A DNA stretch of 30,657 nt, taken from positions 1-30,657 of the forward strand of contig DAOUGI010000105.1 of assembly GCA_034429215.1 (NCBI GenBank), read 5' to 3'. Position 1 is the stretch's first letter. Each line of letters opens with the position of its first letter. The notes below the pieces were generated by a model that was given only the letters and a program-made list of their open reading frames with translations, did no database searches and was not told where the DNA came from. Of this stretch, positions 17,365 through 25,702 are shown in pieces. This DNA is from JAFGOG01 sp034429215. Lineage in GTDB: Bacteria; Chloroflexota; Anaerolineae; JAAYZQ01. A program made the translations under genes and the position numbers.

Positions 17365-18534
17365 CTAATCGGCGCGCAGATGTGTCCGGCTGAACAGCCA
17401 CACACCAACGGCAAAATAGACCACCGACAGGATCAGCAGGGCAGCCAATTCGTACATCACATCGCCCAGCCCGGCGCCCATAGTCAGCACCTTGTTCAGG
17501 GCGACCACCGCATGCGTCGGCGGCAGGATGTCGTACAGCCCGATCGCCCGGCCGGCCACAGTAAACAGCGTCATGCGCGGCACGGGAAACACGGCGCCGG
17601 AAAAGAACATGAACAGCGCCAGCGGAAAGTTGGCGATCAGAAAAGCCTGGGTCACCGTCCGTGACAGGCTGGCGATGATCAGCCCGACACCGACGATCGC
17701 AACGCTTGTCACAGCTCCCACGACCACGGCCACCCACATCGGCCCCTGGCTGCGAAAACCCAGCGCCCAGGCGGTGGCAATGGTCAGGATGACCGCCGCC
17801 ACGCCGATCAGCACCATGGCCGCGCTGATCCCGCCCAGGAGATCGAACGAGCTGACGCAGGCCATCTGCAGCCGGCGCAGCGTTCCGCTCTCCGCTTCGC
17901 GTACCACGGTCATGGCCACGGTGAACATCATCATCATCGTCGCAAAGACCAACAGGCCCGGCACGTAAACCTCAAACTCGGTTCGCGCCGCCGAGGCGCC
18001 CAACGGTTCTTCGGCGAAGGGGATAGGACGCTGCTGGCCGGTGGCTTCCTGGATAACCTGGTCTACAACTGAGCTGGCCAGCACTGCGGCCACGGCATAG
18101 TAGGGGTTGGTCAGATCGCCGACCAGGGTAACCGGGCCGGCTTCCACCGCCACCCCCCGGCGCGCTGCCTCGATGCTGGCCGTCAGGTCGGGGGGGAGGA
18201 CCAGCAGCAGCGCTGCCTGGCGATCCTTGAGCAGCGGCTCTGCCTCATCCCGGCCGGTTACCTGCTTGACGCTCAACAGAGGGCCGCCGTTGGCATAGGT
18301 CAACGACTTTAGGGCCTCGCTGATCTGCTCGCCGGCGCTGAGGGTCACGCCGCCGGCTGTCTGGATGCCGGCATCCTGGTTCAGGATCAGCACTCCGTAG
18401 GTCGTGGAACCGCTGGGGAACCAGACCCGGTACAGCAGCACAAAGAGAGGCGCAAAGATCAGAGTCAGGACCAACAGCAGCAGGTCCCGTCTCTGCTCGC
18501 GCAGCGTTTTCCAGAAAACAGCCAGGAGCTTCAT
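17365..18534 (-). CDS. ABC-2 type permease of a TetR-controlled exporter
   Basis: A 389-aa membrane subunit. One N-terminal helix (about 19-37) is followed by an extracytoplasmic domain of about 140 residues, then a cluster of helices from about 195 to the C-terminus (MMMFTVAMTVVREAESGTLRRLQM, FFSGAVFPVPRM). This is the ABC2_membrane_3/YhgE-like layout found in drug, lipid or polymer exporters. Its GTG/ATG start overlaps the ATPase stop by four bases (18531-18534). Substrate not readable; TetR control suggests a small hydrophobic or toxic ligand. Confidence 0.88.
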   Translation of the reverse strand: MKLLAVFWKTLREQRRDLLLLVLTLIFAPLFVLLYRVWFPSGSTTYGVLILNQDAGIQTAGGVTLSAGEQISEALKSLTYANGGPLLSVKQVTGRDEAEPLLKDRQAALLLVLPPDLTASIEAARRGVAVEAGPVTLVGDLTNPYYAVAAVLASSVVDQVIQEATGQQRPIPFAEEPLGASAARTEFEVYVPGLLVFATMMMMFTVAMTVVREAESGTLRRLQMACVSSFDLLGGISAAMVLIGVAAVILTIATAWALGFRSQGPMWVAVVVGAVTSVAIVGVGLIIASLSRTVTQAFLIANFPLALFMFFSGAVFPVPRMTLFTVAGRAIGLYDILPPTHAVVALNKVLTMGAGLGDVMYELAALLILSVVYFAVGVWLFSRTHLRAD

Positions 18535-19499
18535 TCGCGTAACCTCCGCCCGGTCAACCGGATAAAGACGTCCTCCAGCGTGTTTTGGCGAAGGTGCACC
18601 TCGCCCGGTTGCAGGCCGTCTGCCGCCAGCGCTTCCAGGACGGCGGGCAGGATGGCGACGGCGTTGAGGGCATGTACCGTCAGGATGCCGTGCGCTGCGT
18701 CCATGTCAGTAATCCCGTGGCCGGCGTCGGCGCGCAGGGACGCCAGCGCCGCCAGCGCCCGGCTCGCGGCCTGCTCGCTCTCCGCGCCCTTGAAATCGAT
18801 CTCCAGCGCGTCCCCTTCGCCCACCCGCCGCTTGAGCGCCTCGGGCGTATCCACGACTAACAGCTCGCCGTGGTCGATGATGGCGACGCGGTCGGCTACC
18901 CGGTCCGCTTCGTCCATGTTGTGGGTGGTCACGATGACCGTTTTGATCCGGGCCAGCGACTGGATGTACTCGCGGACCTTGACCCGGCTCTGCGGGTCCA
19001 ATCCGGCTTCCGGCTCGTCCAGCACCACCAGCTCGGGGTCGTGGACCAGCGCCATCAGCAGGTTCAGCCGCCGCTGCATCCCCCCTGACAGGGTGCGCGC
19101 CTGCTTGTTCCGTTTGTCGGCCAGGTCCATCGTTTCCAACAGCCGGTCGCCCCGCCGGCGTGCTTCCTTCCCACCCAGGCCGTACATCTGGCCGATGAAC
19201 TGCAATTGCTCCAGGCAGGTCAGCCTGTCCCACAGGACGATCTTTTGCGGGCACACGCCGATCCGCGCCCGCACGTCCCGGCCGTTGCCGGTGATCGGCA
19301 TCCCGCGCACTGTGACCCGGCCGGCGTCCGGCTTGAGCAGGCCGCAGATCATGTGGATGGAGGTGGTTTTGCCGGCGCCGTTCGGACCCAAGAAACCCAG
19401 GACCTCGCCCTCGTATACCTCGAGGGTGAGATCCTTGACCGCCGTCAGCGCCCCATAGCGCTTGGTCAACCCTTCCGTCTGCAGCACAACCTCTGCCAT
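18531..19499 (-). CDS. ABC-2 type exporter ATP-binding protein
   Basis: A 322-aa ATPase with Walker A GPNGAGKTT at 38-46, Q-loop Gln85, signature LSGGMQRR at 137-144, Walker B LVVLDEPEAGLDP at about 157-169 (Glu replaces the common Thr in DEPTAGLDP) and the switch His in TTHNMDEAD. A C-terminal extension of about 90 residues is typical of DrrA/CcmA-like exporters. It forms an exporter with the permease encoded next and lies 9 bp downstream of the TetR gene. Start ATG 19499. Confidence 0.93.
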   Translation of the reverse strand: MAEVVLQTEGLTKRYGALTAVKDLTLEVYEGEVLGFLGPNGAGKTTSIHMICGLLKPDAGRVTVRGMPITGNGRDVRARIGVCPQKIVLWDRLTCLEQLQFIGQMYGLGGKEARRRGDRLLETMDLADKRNKQARTLSGGMQRRLNLLMALVHDPELVVLDEPEAGLDPQSRVKVREYIQSLARIKTVIVTTHNMDEADRVADRVAIIDHGELLVVDTPEALKRRVGEGDALEIDFKGAESEQAASRALAALASLRADAGHGITDMDAAHGILTVHALNAVAILPAVLEALAADGLQPGEVHLRQNTLEDVFIRLTGRRLRE

Positions 19500-19508
19500 C
19501 TTTTTTCC

Positions 19509-20276
19509 TCACACCCCTTCTGCCCTGGGCTCGAGCCCCTGCGCGATCAGCGCCATCAGCGCTGCCATCACCCGCTCGAGCGGCATCTCGTCGCCCGTTA
19601 CCTGGAAATAGGCGTTCAGGTAGGGCAGCAGTTGGCTGTCGCCGACGACGATGATGAGCGCATAGATGACGCGGGTTGTGGCCTCCAGGTCGATCTCCTC
19701 ACGGACCTCGCTGCGGGCCGCCGCCTGGGCCAGCATGTCGCGGACCGTTTCGAGCATGACGTTGGCGAGAGGGCGCACGACCTGTTCGGTGAGCGCCGGC
19801 TCGCCGTGATAGGCCGCGCGGGCAAAGAACTGCACCAGGCCGGTCTGCATCTGGCCCCACTCCAGGCCGCCGGCCAGGAAGGCCGGCAGCGCTTCGCGCA
19901 GCGGCAGCGCCGCCAGGTAAGGGCGGTAGCTGTCGAACATGTCGGTCAGGTAGCGGGTGCACAGCTCGACGGCAAAGGCGAGCAGTCCTTCGCGCTTGGG
20001 AAAGTAGGTGTACAGCGAGCCGACCGACACCCCGGCCCGTTCGGCCACCTGCTTGATGTTGAGGCCGGCCGGTCCTTTGGCGATCGCTTCGTCCAGGATG
20101 GCGGTGATGATCGCCATCTGCCGGTCGGGATCCAGCCGGCGGAAGGTGCGCGTCACGAGCCCCTGCTGCTCGAGCTGCAGGATGTGGCCGTGAAGCTGGC
20201 CCCAGTCGGCCGGGGTGGTGATCCACCCCTCGGTCGCCTGATCCGGCTGGCACGATTGTGTGCATAAAGTAACCAT
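19509..20276 (-). CDS. TetR/AcrR-family transcriptional regulator with N-terminal extension
   Basis: A 255-aa regulator. The helix-turn-helix is at about 72-95 (LNIKQVAERAGVSVGSLYTYFPKREGLL). It is preceded by about 48 extra residues not usual in TetR proteins, which normally begin about ten residues before this domain. The C-terminal ligand domain follows. The ATG at 20276 is preferred over a GTG at 20291 because GGAG (20287-20284) lies 7 bases upstream. It heads the exporter operon and probably represses its own promoter through the palindrome at 20312-20341. Confidence 0.9.
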   Translation of the reverse strand: MVTLCTQSCQPDQATEGWITTPADWGQLHGHILQLEQQGLVTRTFRRLDPDRQMAIITAILDEAIAKGPAGLNIKQVAERAGVSVGSLYTYFPKREGLLAFAVELCTRYLTDMFDSYRPYLAALPLREALPAFLAGGLEWGQMQTGLVQFFARAAYHGEPALTEQVVRPLANVMLETVRDMLAQAAARSEVREEIDLEATTRVIYALIIVVGDSQLLPYLNAYFQVTGDEMPLERVMAALMALIAQGLEPRAEGV

Positions 20277-20311
20277 CTCAGCACTCCTCACGGATCGGAA
20301 TCGTCTTTCAC

Positions 20312-20341
20312 TGTATGTGAACTATTGGTTCATATTATACA
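20312..20341 (-). promoter_or_regulatory. Palindromic operator, probable TetR autoregulation site
   Basis: TGAAC (20318-20322), TATTG and GTTCA (20328-20332) form the core of a longer imperfect palindrome beginning TGTAT and ending ATACA. It overlaps and follows the -10 hexamer, so a bound dimer would block initiation. Confidence 0.65.
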
Positions 20342-20362
20342 GAAAAACAATTCACTTGTCAA
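20334..20362 (-). promoter_or_regulatory. Perfect consensus promoter of the TetR-ABC operon
   Basis: On the minus strand TTGACA (20362-20357), exactly 17 bp, then TATAAT (20339-20334). Such a perfect match would be very strong unless repressed, which fits the overlapping operator. Confidence 0.9.
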
Positions 20363-20407
20363 ATGCCGGTATGTCCAATGCACAGTAGAGGGAGGGTGAA
20401 CAAGAGG

Positions 20408-20438
20408 CGGCGCCACCCTGCAAAGCAGGGTGGCGCCG
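20408..20438 (-). terminator. Hairpin terminator after the seven-gene operon
   Basis: Minus strand: CGGCGCCACCCTGC pairs with GCAGGGTGGCGCCG, 14 bp, around a 3-base loop. The following tract (CCTCTTGTT) is only moderately U-rich. It begins 12 bp after the stop of the last acetyltransferase gene, which is the right place to end that transcript. Confidence 0.7.
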
Positions 20439-20450
20439 GTTTGGATTGAC

Positions 20451-21482
20451 TTATTCCTGGAGCATCGGCTTGCGATAACCCGTGTGCCGTTTGATGGGCT
20501 GAAAGCCCATGCTCCGGTAGAGGTGCACCGCACCGCTGAGGTTTTCGGCGTCACAGCCCAGGGCGGCTTCGGTCATCCCCTGCTCCTTCAGCACTTGAAA
20601 GCTGCGGGCGATCAGGGCCTTGGCCAGGCCGCGCCGCCGCCAGGGCCGGCGGACGCAGATGCCCTCGGTCCAGCCCCGCTTGCGGCCATATTCCTGATTC
20701 TCTTCTTCGCCGATAAAGTTCTGGACCATGCCGGCCACCTGGTCGCCGTCCCAGGCCACCTGCCACAGGTGGGGCTGGAAGGTTGGATCCTCAATCCAGT
20801 GCTGATAGTTCTCCTCGGCCCACTCTTCCTCAGAGACCCCCCAGTGATCGCGAAAGGCCTCGTTGGCCGCGTCCCAAACCAGCCGATACTGGTCGGGCCG
20901 GACGGGCCGGACCTCCAGACCATCTGGCAGCGGCAGGTCGGGGATATCGTCCAGGTTGGGGCGGGTCATCATCAGGCCATAGCGCACCACCTGGTAGCCG
21001 GCCTCCACCAGCACCGATTCCCAGTGGGTCTCGGTGTCGGCGGCCCAGGCCTCAAAGACGCGCGGGCCGTTGAGCGGGTGGCCGGTCGCGATCTCGCGTG
21101 AGCGGCCCTCGCAGTAGTCTAGCATCGTCCGGCGGAGGCCGTTTCCGCGCCACTCGGGCAGCAGGTAGTTGAGCTGCCCGTAACGCCGCGGGCCGTTTTC
21201 CTCCTGTTCCCACCACACCCGGCTGTAGCCGACCACCTTGCCGCCCACCTCGGCGAACAGCATGTCCTGATATGGATCAGAGTTGACCAGGTGGCGGTAT
21301 TGGAGGGCAACCTCCTCCACCGATTCGGTCCGCTCGATCTGATCTGCTTCCTTGGACCCGGCGATCACGGCCACCATGGCCGGATAGTCGGCCTCACCGC
21401 GAAACCGCCTGAAGGCAAGGCCGGGGATGGCCGGGGCCCCGGATATCACGATATTTCCGTTTGTGCTCTTGTCGGTTAACAT
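20451..21482 (-). CDS. Tandem GNAT N-acetyltransferase (GNAT-1)
   Basis: A 343-aa protein with two GNAT folds, like mycothiol synthase-type double acetyltransferases. The N-terminal fold has RGNGLR at 112-117, a degenerate acetyl-CoA loop. The C-terminal fold has a good motif A, RRRGLA at 282-287, plus DAENLSGAVHLYRSMGF near 311-327. An ATG at 21497 is part of the ribosome site GGAGGAG itself, so the start at 21482, 6 bases after it, is chosen. It is the last gene of the operon and a paralogue of the product encoded at 22543-23526 (shared DAENL[ST]GA and YRK C-terminal motifs). Acceptor substrate unknown. Confidence 0.88.
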   Translation of the reverse strand: MLTDKSTNGNIVISGAPAIPGLAFRRFRGEADYPAMVAVIAGSKEADQIERTESVEEVALQYRHLVNSDPYQDMLFAEVGGKVVGYSRVWWEQEENGPRRYGQLNYLLPEWRGNGLRRTMLDYCEGRSREIATGHPLNGPRVFEAWAADTETHWESVLVEAGYQVVRYGLMMTRPNLDDIPDLPLPDGLEVRPVRPDQYRLVWDAANEAFRDHWGVSEEEWAEENYQHWIEDPTFQPHLWQVAWDGDQVAGMVQNFIGEEENQEYGRKRGWTEGICVRRPWRRRGLAKALIARSFQVLKEQGMTEAALGCDAENLSGAVHLYRSMGFQPIKRHTGYRKPMLQE

Positions 21483-21509
21483 TTCGTTCTCCTCCATTTA
21501 TGGCGGCGT

Positions 21510-22553
21510 CTAGCCACCGGGCGCCGGATCGGCAATCTCCACCAGCCTCGACCAATCCGCCGCCAGGTCTTCAGGATCTGTTTCTTCCGTATAGCGGTCC
21601 CACATCGCATCGGCGATGGCCCGCGGGTTGCAGCGCACCCCCTGCCTTGCAAAGTACTCGCAGGTGCGCTCGATGTCGCGCCGCAGGATAAAGCGGGCCT
21701 TGGGGTTGGAGTGCAGGTAGACGACCTGGGGAAAGTCGATGATGGTGATCTGGCCCGGGCCGCCGTGCGGGCGAGGCCAGTACAGGATGTTGTAGGCCGA
21801 CAGGTCGCCGTGGATCAGCTCGTGCTGCAGCATCAGCTCCACGTTGCGCAGCACCTCGGCGAACAGCGCTTCCGCTTCATCCGGCTCCAGTGATACGCTG
21901 TTCAGCGTCGGCGCCGGCCTGCCCTCGTCGCCGTGGTAGCTCATCAGCACCGCGTTGTCGCTGCCGGCGAGCGGCCGGGGCACGGCCGCGCCGGCCTGGT
22001 ACAAGCGCTCCATGGCCACGAACTCGTGCATCAGCCACGACGTGTGGGCCGCCTCCATGCCAAAGCCGCTCTTGTTGCGGATGGCCCGTTCCATCATGCC
22101 GGCGTCCTTGCCGGCCGGCCGGCCATCGGCGGTCAGGACCTCACGCCCCTGTTGGTACATCTTGTCGTTGCGCAGGTTGCGGAACATGCGCGGCCGGTAG
22201 ACCTTGGCGGCCAGCAGGCCCAGGCCGGTGGCCGGGTGGGCCGCGCAGCAGTAGACGTTGGCTTCCTTGCCGCCCTTGACCAGGCTCAGCACGTCGGTGA
22301 TGAGCCCTTTGTCGTAGAAAGAGGCCAGCGAAGAGAGCAGGTAGTCCTCCTCGTAGCGTGAAGGCCGGTAGGTGGTCTCGAAGGTGGCTTGGACGTCGAC
22401 GACCTCGTCGGTCAGATCGGCGATGATCTCACCGGCCGCTTTTTTTACCACGCGCTTGGTTTTGGGCTTGAGCCGTGGCGTCTGGCGCTGCGCCCAGGTT
22501 GGGTCGAACAGCGCTTCATAGTGTTCATATCTGTCGGTATAGTTACGAGTCAC
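21510..22553 (-). CDS. RIO1-type atypical serine/threonine protein kinase
   Basis: A 347-aa RIO-family kinase. Diagnostic residues: the flexible P-loop variant VKGGKEANVY at 92-101 (RIO1 proteins have STGKEANVY), ATP-binding Lys117 in AAKVYR, catalytic loop HGDLSAYNIL at 249-258 with Asp250 and Asn255, and metal-binding Asp273 in IDFPQ. Archaeal and eukaryotic RIO1 acts in small-subunit ribosome maturation; bacterial roles are largely unknown. The ATG overlaps the preceding acetyltransferase stop by 11 bp, and the next gene starts 27 bp after its stop, so it is embedded in the operon. A small-molecule kinase role is also conceivable because the fold is related to aminoglycoside phosphotransferases. 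Confidence 0.92.
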   Translation of the reverse strand: MTRNYTDRYEHYEALFDPTWAQRQTPRLKPKTKRVVKKAAGEIIADLTDEVVDVQATFETTYRPSRYEEDYLLSSLASFYDKGLITDVLSLVKGGKEANVYCCAAHPATGLGLLAAKVYRPRMFRNLRNDKMYQQGREVLTADGRPAGKDAGMMERAIRNKSGFGMEAAHTSWLMHEFVAMERLYQAGAAVPRPLAGSDNAVLMSYHGDEGRPAPTLNSVSLEPDEAEALFAEVLRNVELMLQHELIHGDLSAYNILYWPRPHGGPGQITIIDFPQVVYLHSNPKARFILRRDIERTCEYFARQGVRCNPRAIADAMWDRYTEETDPEDLAADWSRLVEIADPAPGG

Positions 22554-23526
22554 CGTTTCCTCTCAAAGATTTCCGGTACGAAATGTAGGTCTTTCGTATC
22601 CTGAACCCCGCCCGCTCGTACAGGCGCATGGCGCCGGTCAGATTCTCTGCGTCGGCGTTGAGGTGGGCGCCCTCCATGCCCTCCTTGTGCAGGACATGGA
22701 GGCTGTGCACCAGCAGCGCCGTACCCAGCCCCTTGCCACGCGCCTGGCGTAGAACGGAAAGGGTGTGAACATAGCCCTCCTGGCGCTTTGTCTGCTTGAT
22801 CCAGTCAGGGCTGATCTCATTCATACTCGCGCCTACGATCTGGCCGGTTGCCTCTTCCTCAGCCACCACCGACAGCTCGGATCGAAAGTGATCGGTTTCC
22901 AACTGGTAGTGGATGAACTCGTCCAGCGGGATGTCGGCAGCTCCCCAGTGGTCGCGGAAGGCGAGGTTTTCCACCTGCCACACCGCCTCGGCGTCGCGCT
23001 CGCGCTCGAAGGGCCGAAGGCGGTAGCCGGCCGGGATTTCCACCGGCGGCAGGTCGCCGTTGAGCGGCCGGGCCAGGTTGACAAAGTAGCGCACCGGCTG
23101 CATGCCAAACGCTTCGAACAGCGCCCGGCGGCCGGCCTCCTCGGAGCGGCCGCTGGCCTGGAAGTGGACCTCGCCGCCGTCGATCTCGGCCAGCCGTTCG
23201 GTTGCCCGGCGGTAGATCTTGTCCATCAGCCGCAGCCCCAGGCCGCGCCGCCGCCAGTCGGGATGGACCAGCCCCCACGAGTAGCAGGTGTTCTCGGCGT
23301 CGCCGATGCGCAGGAAAAAGTCGGCATAGCCCACCAGCCGGCCGTTGTCCCAGGCCATGAAGCAGTCGGTCTCGGGATAGTAGTTGGGTGTGGCCATGTC
23401 GTGCTGTGCCTCTTCCAACGTCGTGGCCCGCTCCATCTTGTCGCAGGCATCCGCCTCGTTCGTCAGCGTTACCAAGGCCGGCAGGTCCTCCGGCCGATAT
23501 GTCCGAATGGTGATATCCTCGCTCAT
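22543..23526 (-). CDS. Tandem GNAT N-acetyltransferase (GNAT-2)
   Basis: A 327-aa double GNAT protein. Motif A appears in both halves: RRRGLG at 92-97 (first fold, better conserved than in GNAT-1) and RGKGLG at 263-268, followed by DAENLTGAMRLYERAGF. The ATG at 23526 has GGAGAGGAG 6 bases upstream; the longer in-frame extension to 23649 overlaps the MFS gene and is rejected. Its stop overlaps the RIO kinase start by 11 bp, indicating coupled translation of acetyltransferase and kinase. Acceptor unknown. Confidence 0.88.
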   Translation of the reverse strand: MSEDITIRTYRPEDLPALVTLTNEADACDKMERATTLEEAQHDMATPNYYPETDCFMAWDNGRLVGYADFFLRIGDAENTCYSWGLVHPDWRRRGLGLRLMDKIYRRATERLAEIDGGEVHFQASGRSEEAGRRALFEAFGMQPVRYFVNLARPLNGDLPPVEIPAGYRLRPFERERDAEAVWQVENLAFRDHWGAADIPLDEFIHYQLETDHFRSELSVVAEEEATGQIVGASMNEISPDWIKQTKRQEGYVHTLSVLRQARGKGLGTALLVHSLHVLHKEGMEGAHLNADAENLTGAMRLYERAGFRIRKTYISYRKSLRGNGDS

Positions 23527-23560
23527 AGTTTTCTCCTCTCCCCACTTTTGTGGATAAAAC

Positions 23561-24853
23561 TTACCTGGTGTGGGCCTCTGCCCGCTGGCGGTCGTCCATC
23601 CGCTGGAAGAACACCCGCACCAGGACGGCGGCCACGATATACAGCCCACAGGTGATCAAAAAGATCGGTCGAAAGCCGATGTCCGGCCGGGCCTGCATGT
23701 AGCCGCTCAGATAGGGCCCGACAGTCCAGCCGATGGTCCAGCTCATGCCCATCAGCCCGCTGACCGTGGCCCGCTCCCGCTCGGTGAACTGCTCCATGGC
23801 AAAGGCGTTGTAGAGCGGGTTGCCCATGTTCATCAGCGCCGCCCGCGCCCAGAAGGCCAGGCTGGCCATCCACAGCGCCGGGGCAAAGCCGATGATCAGC
23901 AGGAACGGGATCGACGCGAGCTCGGTCATTACCAGCGCCCGGATGCGCCCCCAGCGGTCGGCCAGGACCGGCGAGGCGAGGGTCGCCAGGCCGGTCACCA
24001 CCGACGAAACGGCGAACAACCCCCCCAGCGTCTTGTCCGAGACGGCAAAGGTGTCCTTGAAGAACAGGTTCATGTACGGGATCAGGATCGCCGCGCCCAT
24101 GGAGATGATGATGTTCGGGACAAAGATGCCCACGGCCAGTCCCAGATGGCTGATGTTCCGCCAAGGCAAGAGCGATCGGGCCTGCTCGGCGGCCGGGCGG
24201 GGCTGCTCCTTGATCATGAACACCGGCAGCAGCGACAGGGCCGACAGCGCCACCACGATGCTCAGCGTCGCGGCATAGGCCTGAGGGCTTTCCGCGTCCA
24301 CGCTCATCAGCCCGCCAAAGAGCGTCGGCAGGTAGCCGCCGATCAGCGTGCCAAAGACCCCCACCAGCGTCTGCAGGCCAAAGTTGGCGCTAAAGAGCGC
24401 ATTCCGTTCCTTTGGCGTCGAGTTTTCCATCATGAACGGCGCGCCGCTGACCATCCACAGCGCTCCGGCCACCCCGGACATGGCCATATAAAACAGCAAC
24501 AGATTCGGGTCGTGGGCCAGGATGATGCCCAACGCCGCCGCCGTGCGCATGGCGTTGGCCACCAAAAAGGCCCGCTTGCGGCCGATGTAATCGACCAGCA
24601 ATCCGGCCGGGATGGCGCCAAGCAGGGCGACAAAGTTCGGCATCGACTGCAGCATGCCCAGGAAGCTCCGTGAATAGCCCTGGCTGTCTATGTATAGATT
24701 AAAGAACAGTTGGTTGAAGCTGAAGCTCAGTCCCAGGATGACCGTGCTTATCAGGTACAGGCGGGCGTTTGGACTGAATCCGTGCAACTGGCGCCTGTAG
24801 CGGGAGATGCCCTGGCCGACTGTGTAGATCAGCCTGTCTGCGAAGCGGATCAT
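23561..24853 (-). CDS. Major facilitator superfamily transporter
   Basis: A 430-aa protein with about twelve transmembrane helices in two halves. The first half contains the MFS motif A-like loop GLLVDYIGRKRAFLV between helices 2 and 3, and the second half has the equivalent SPVLADRWGRIRAL. The layout resembles bacterial drug exporters. The ATG at 24853 overlaps the methyltransferase stop as ATGA (24853-24850), so the genes are translationally coupled; a longer frame starting at 24976 lies inside the methyltransferase and is rejected. Substrate unknown; export of a noxious compound fits the neighbours. Confidence 0.92.
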   Translation of the reverse strand: MIRFADRLIYTVGQGISRYRRQLHGFSPNARLYLISTVILGLSFSFNQLFFNLYIDSQGYSRSFLGMLQSMPNFVALLGAIPAGLLVDYIGRKRAFLVANAMRTAAALGIILAHDPNLLLFYMAMSGVAGALWMVSGAPFMMENSTPKERNALFSANFGLQTLVGVFGTLIGGYLPTLFGGLMSVDAESPQAYAATLSIVVALSALSLLPVFMIKEQPRPAAEQARSLLPWRNISHLGLAVGIFVPNIIISMGAAILIPYMNLFFKDTFAVSDKTLGGLFAVSSVVTGLATLASPVLADRWGRIRALVMTELASIPFLLIIGFAPALWMASLAFWARAALMNMGNPLYNAFAMEQFTERERATVSGLMGMSWTIGWTVGPYLSGYMQARPDIGFRPIFLITCGLYIVAAVLVRVFFQRMDDRQRAEAHTR

Positions 24854-25668
24854 GGTTTTCGCCCCACGTACAGAGTATGCTCGCTGCCGCCCAAGATCGT
24901 CGGGTCCTCGCAGGTCGCCAGCACGATCTGCACCCAGTTCTGCCAGGCGGCCGGGTCGGCCGCCAACCGGCGGCACTGTTCCCGCAAGCCGCCGGCCAGG
25001 CCTTCCTGGGCGGCCATGGCGATCGTTTCGGCTCCGGCCTCCTCGTACCAGCGGCGCAGCTCCAGCGGGTGGGCAAAGTAGGCCTCGGTGAAGGGGCCGC
25101 CTTTCTCACGCAGCGTGTAGCTGCGGGCAAAGCCGAGTATTTCGGGCTGACTGTATTGCTCAGGCCACATGGTCAGGCCATCGCGCGCTATGCCCAGGTG
25201 GTTGATGATCGTCGCCACGACCACGCCGCCCGTCCTCAGCACGCGCAGGCTCTCGCGCACGACTGCCAGCCGGTCGCTCTCGTCGAGCAGGTGGTAGAGC
25301 GGCCCCATGACGAGCACGCAGTCGAACTGCCCGCCGACAAAGCGGCTCAGATCGGCGGCGGTGCCCTGCTCGCAGCCCTGGATCCGGGCGGCGACGCCGG
25401 CTTCCTGAGCCCTGAGGCGGGCCAGGGCCAGCTCTTCGCCGGACAGGTCAAAGAGCGTGACCTGGTAGCCTCGCTCGGCCAGGGCGACGGAATAGCGGCC
25501 CGGCCCGCTCCCGACATCCAGCACGCGGGCAGGTGGGGGCGGCAGGTACTTGGTCATGATGTGCATGGCGACCCGGAATTCCAGCCAGTGATGTGGCTCG
25601 TGCTCGATGGTCAGCCGCGCCCATTCCCGTTCGGCGTTGGCGTCGTAGAAACGCTGCACTGTGCTCAT
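24850..25668 (-). CDS. Class I SAM-dependent methyltransferase
   Basis: A 272-aa enzyme. Motif I VLDVGSGPG at 49-57 binds S-adenosylmethionine; the acidic strand-2 end is LFDLSGEEL, and motif IV-like FDCVLVMGPLYHLLDESDR follows, in the position of UbiE/small-molecule methyltransferases. The N-terminus RFYDANAEREWARL is a recognisable opening of this subgroup. The ATG at 25668 is preferred over 25674 because GAGG is 7 bases upstream. Whether it modifies a small molecule, rRNA or protein cannot be told; no rRNA-methylase signature such as NPPY is seen. It lies 34 bp downstream of GNAT-3. Confidence 0.9.
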   Translation of the reverse strand: MSTVQRFYDANAEREWARLTIEHEPHHWLEFRVAMHIMTKYLPPPPARVLDVGSGPGRYSVALAERGYQVTLFDLSGEELALARLRAQEAGVAARIQGCEQGTAADLSRFVGGQFDCVLVMGPLYHLLDESDRLAVVRESLRVLRTGGVVVATIINHLGIARDGLTMWPEQYSQPEILGFARSYTLREKGGPFTEAYFAHPLELRRWYEEAGAETIAMAAQEGLAGGLREQCRRLAADPAAWQNWVQIVLATCEDPTILGGSEHTLYVGRKP

Positions 25669-25702
25669 GGTCATACCTCGCTTCGTTGCCGGCCGGGCGT
25701 TT

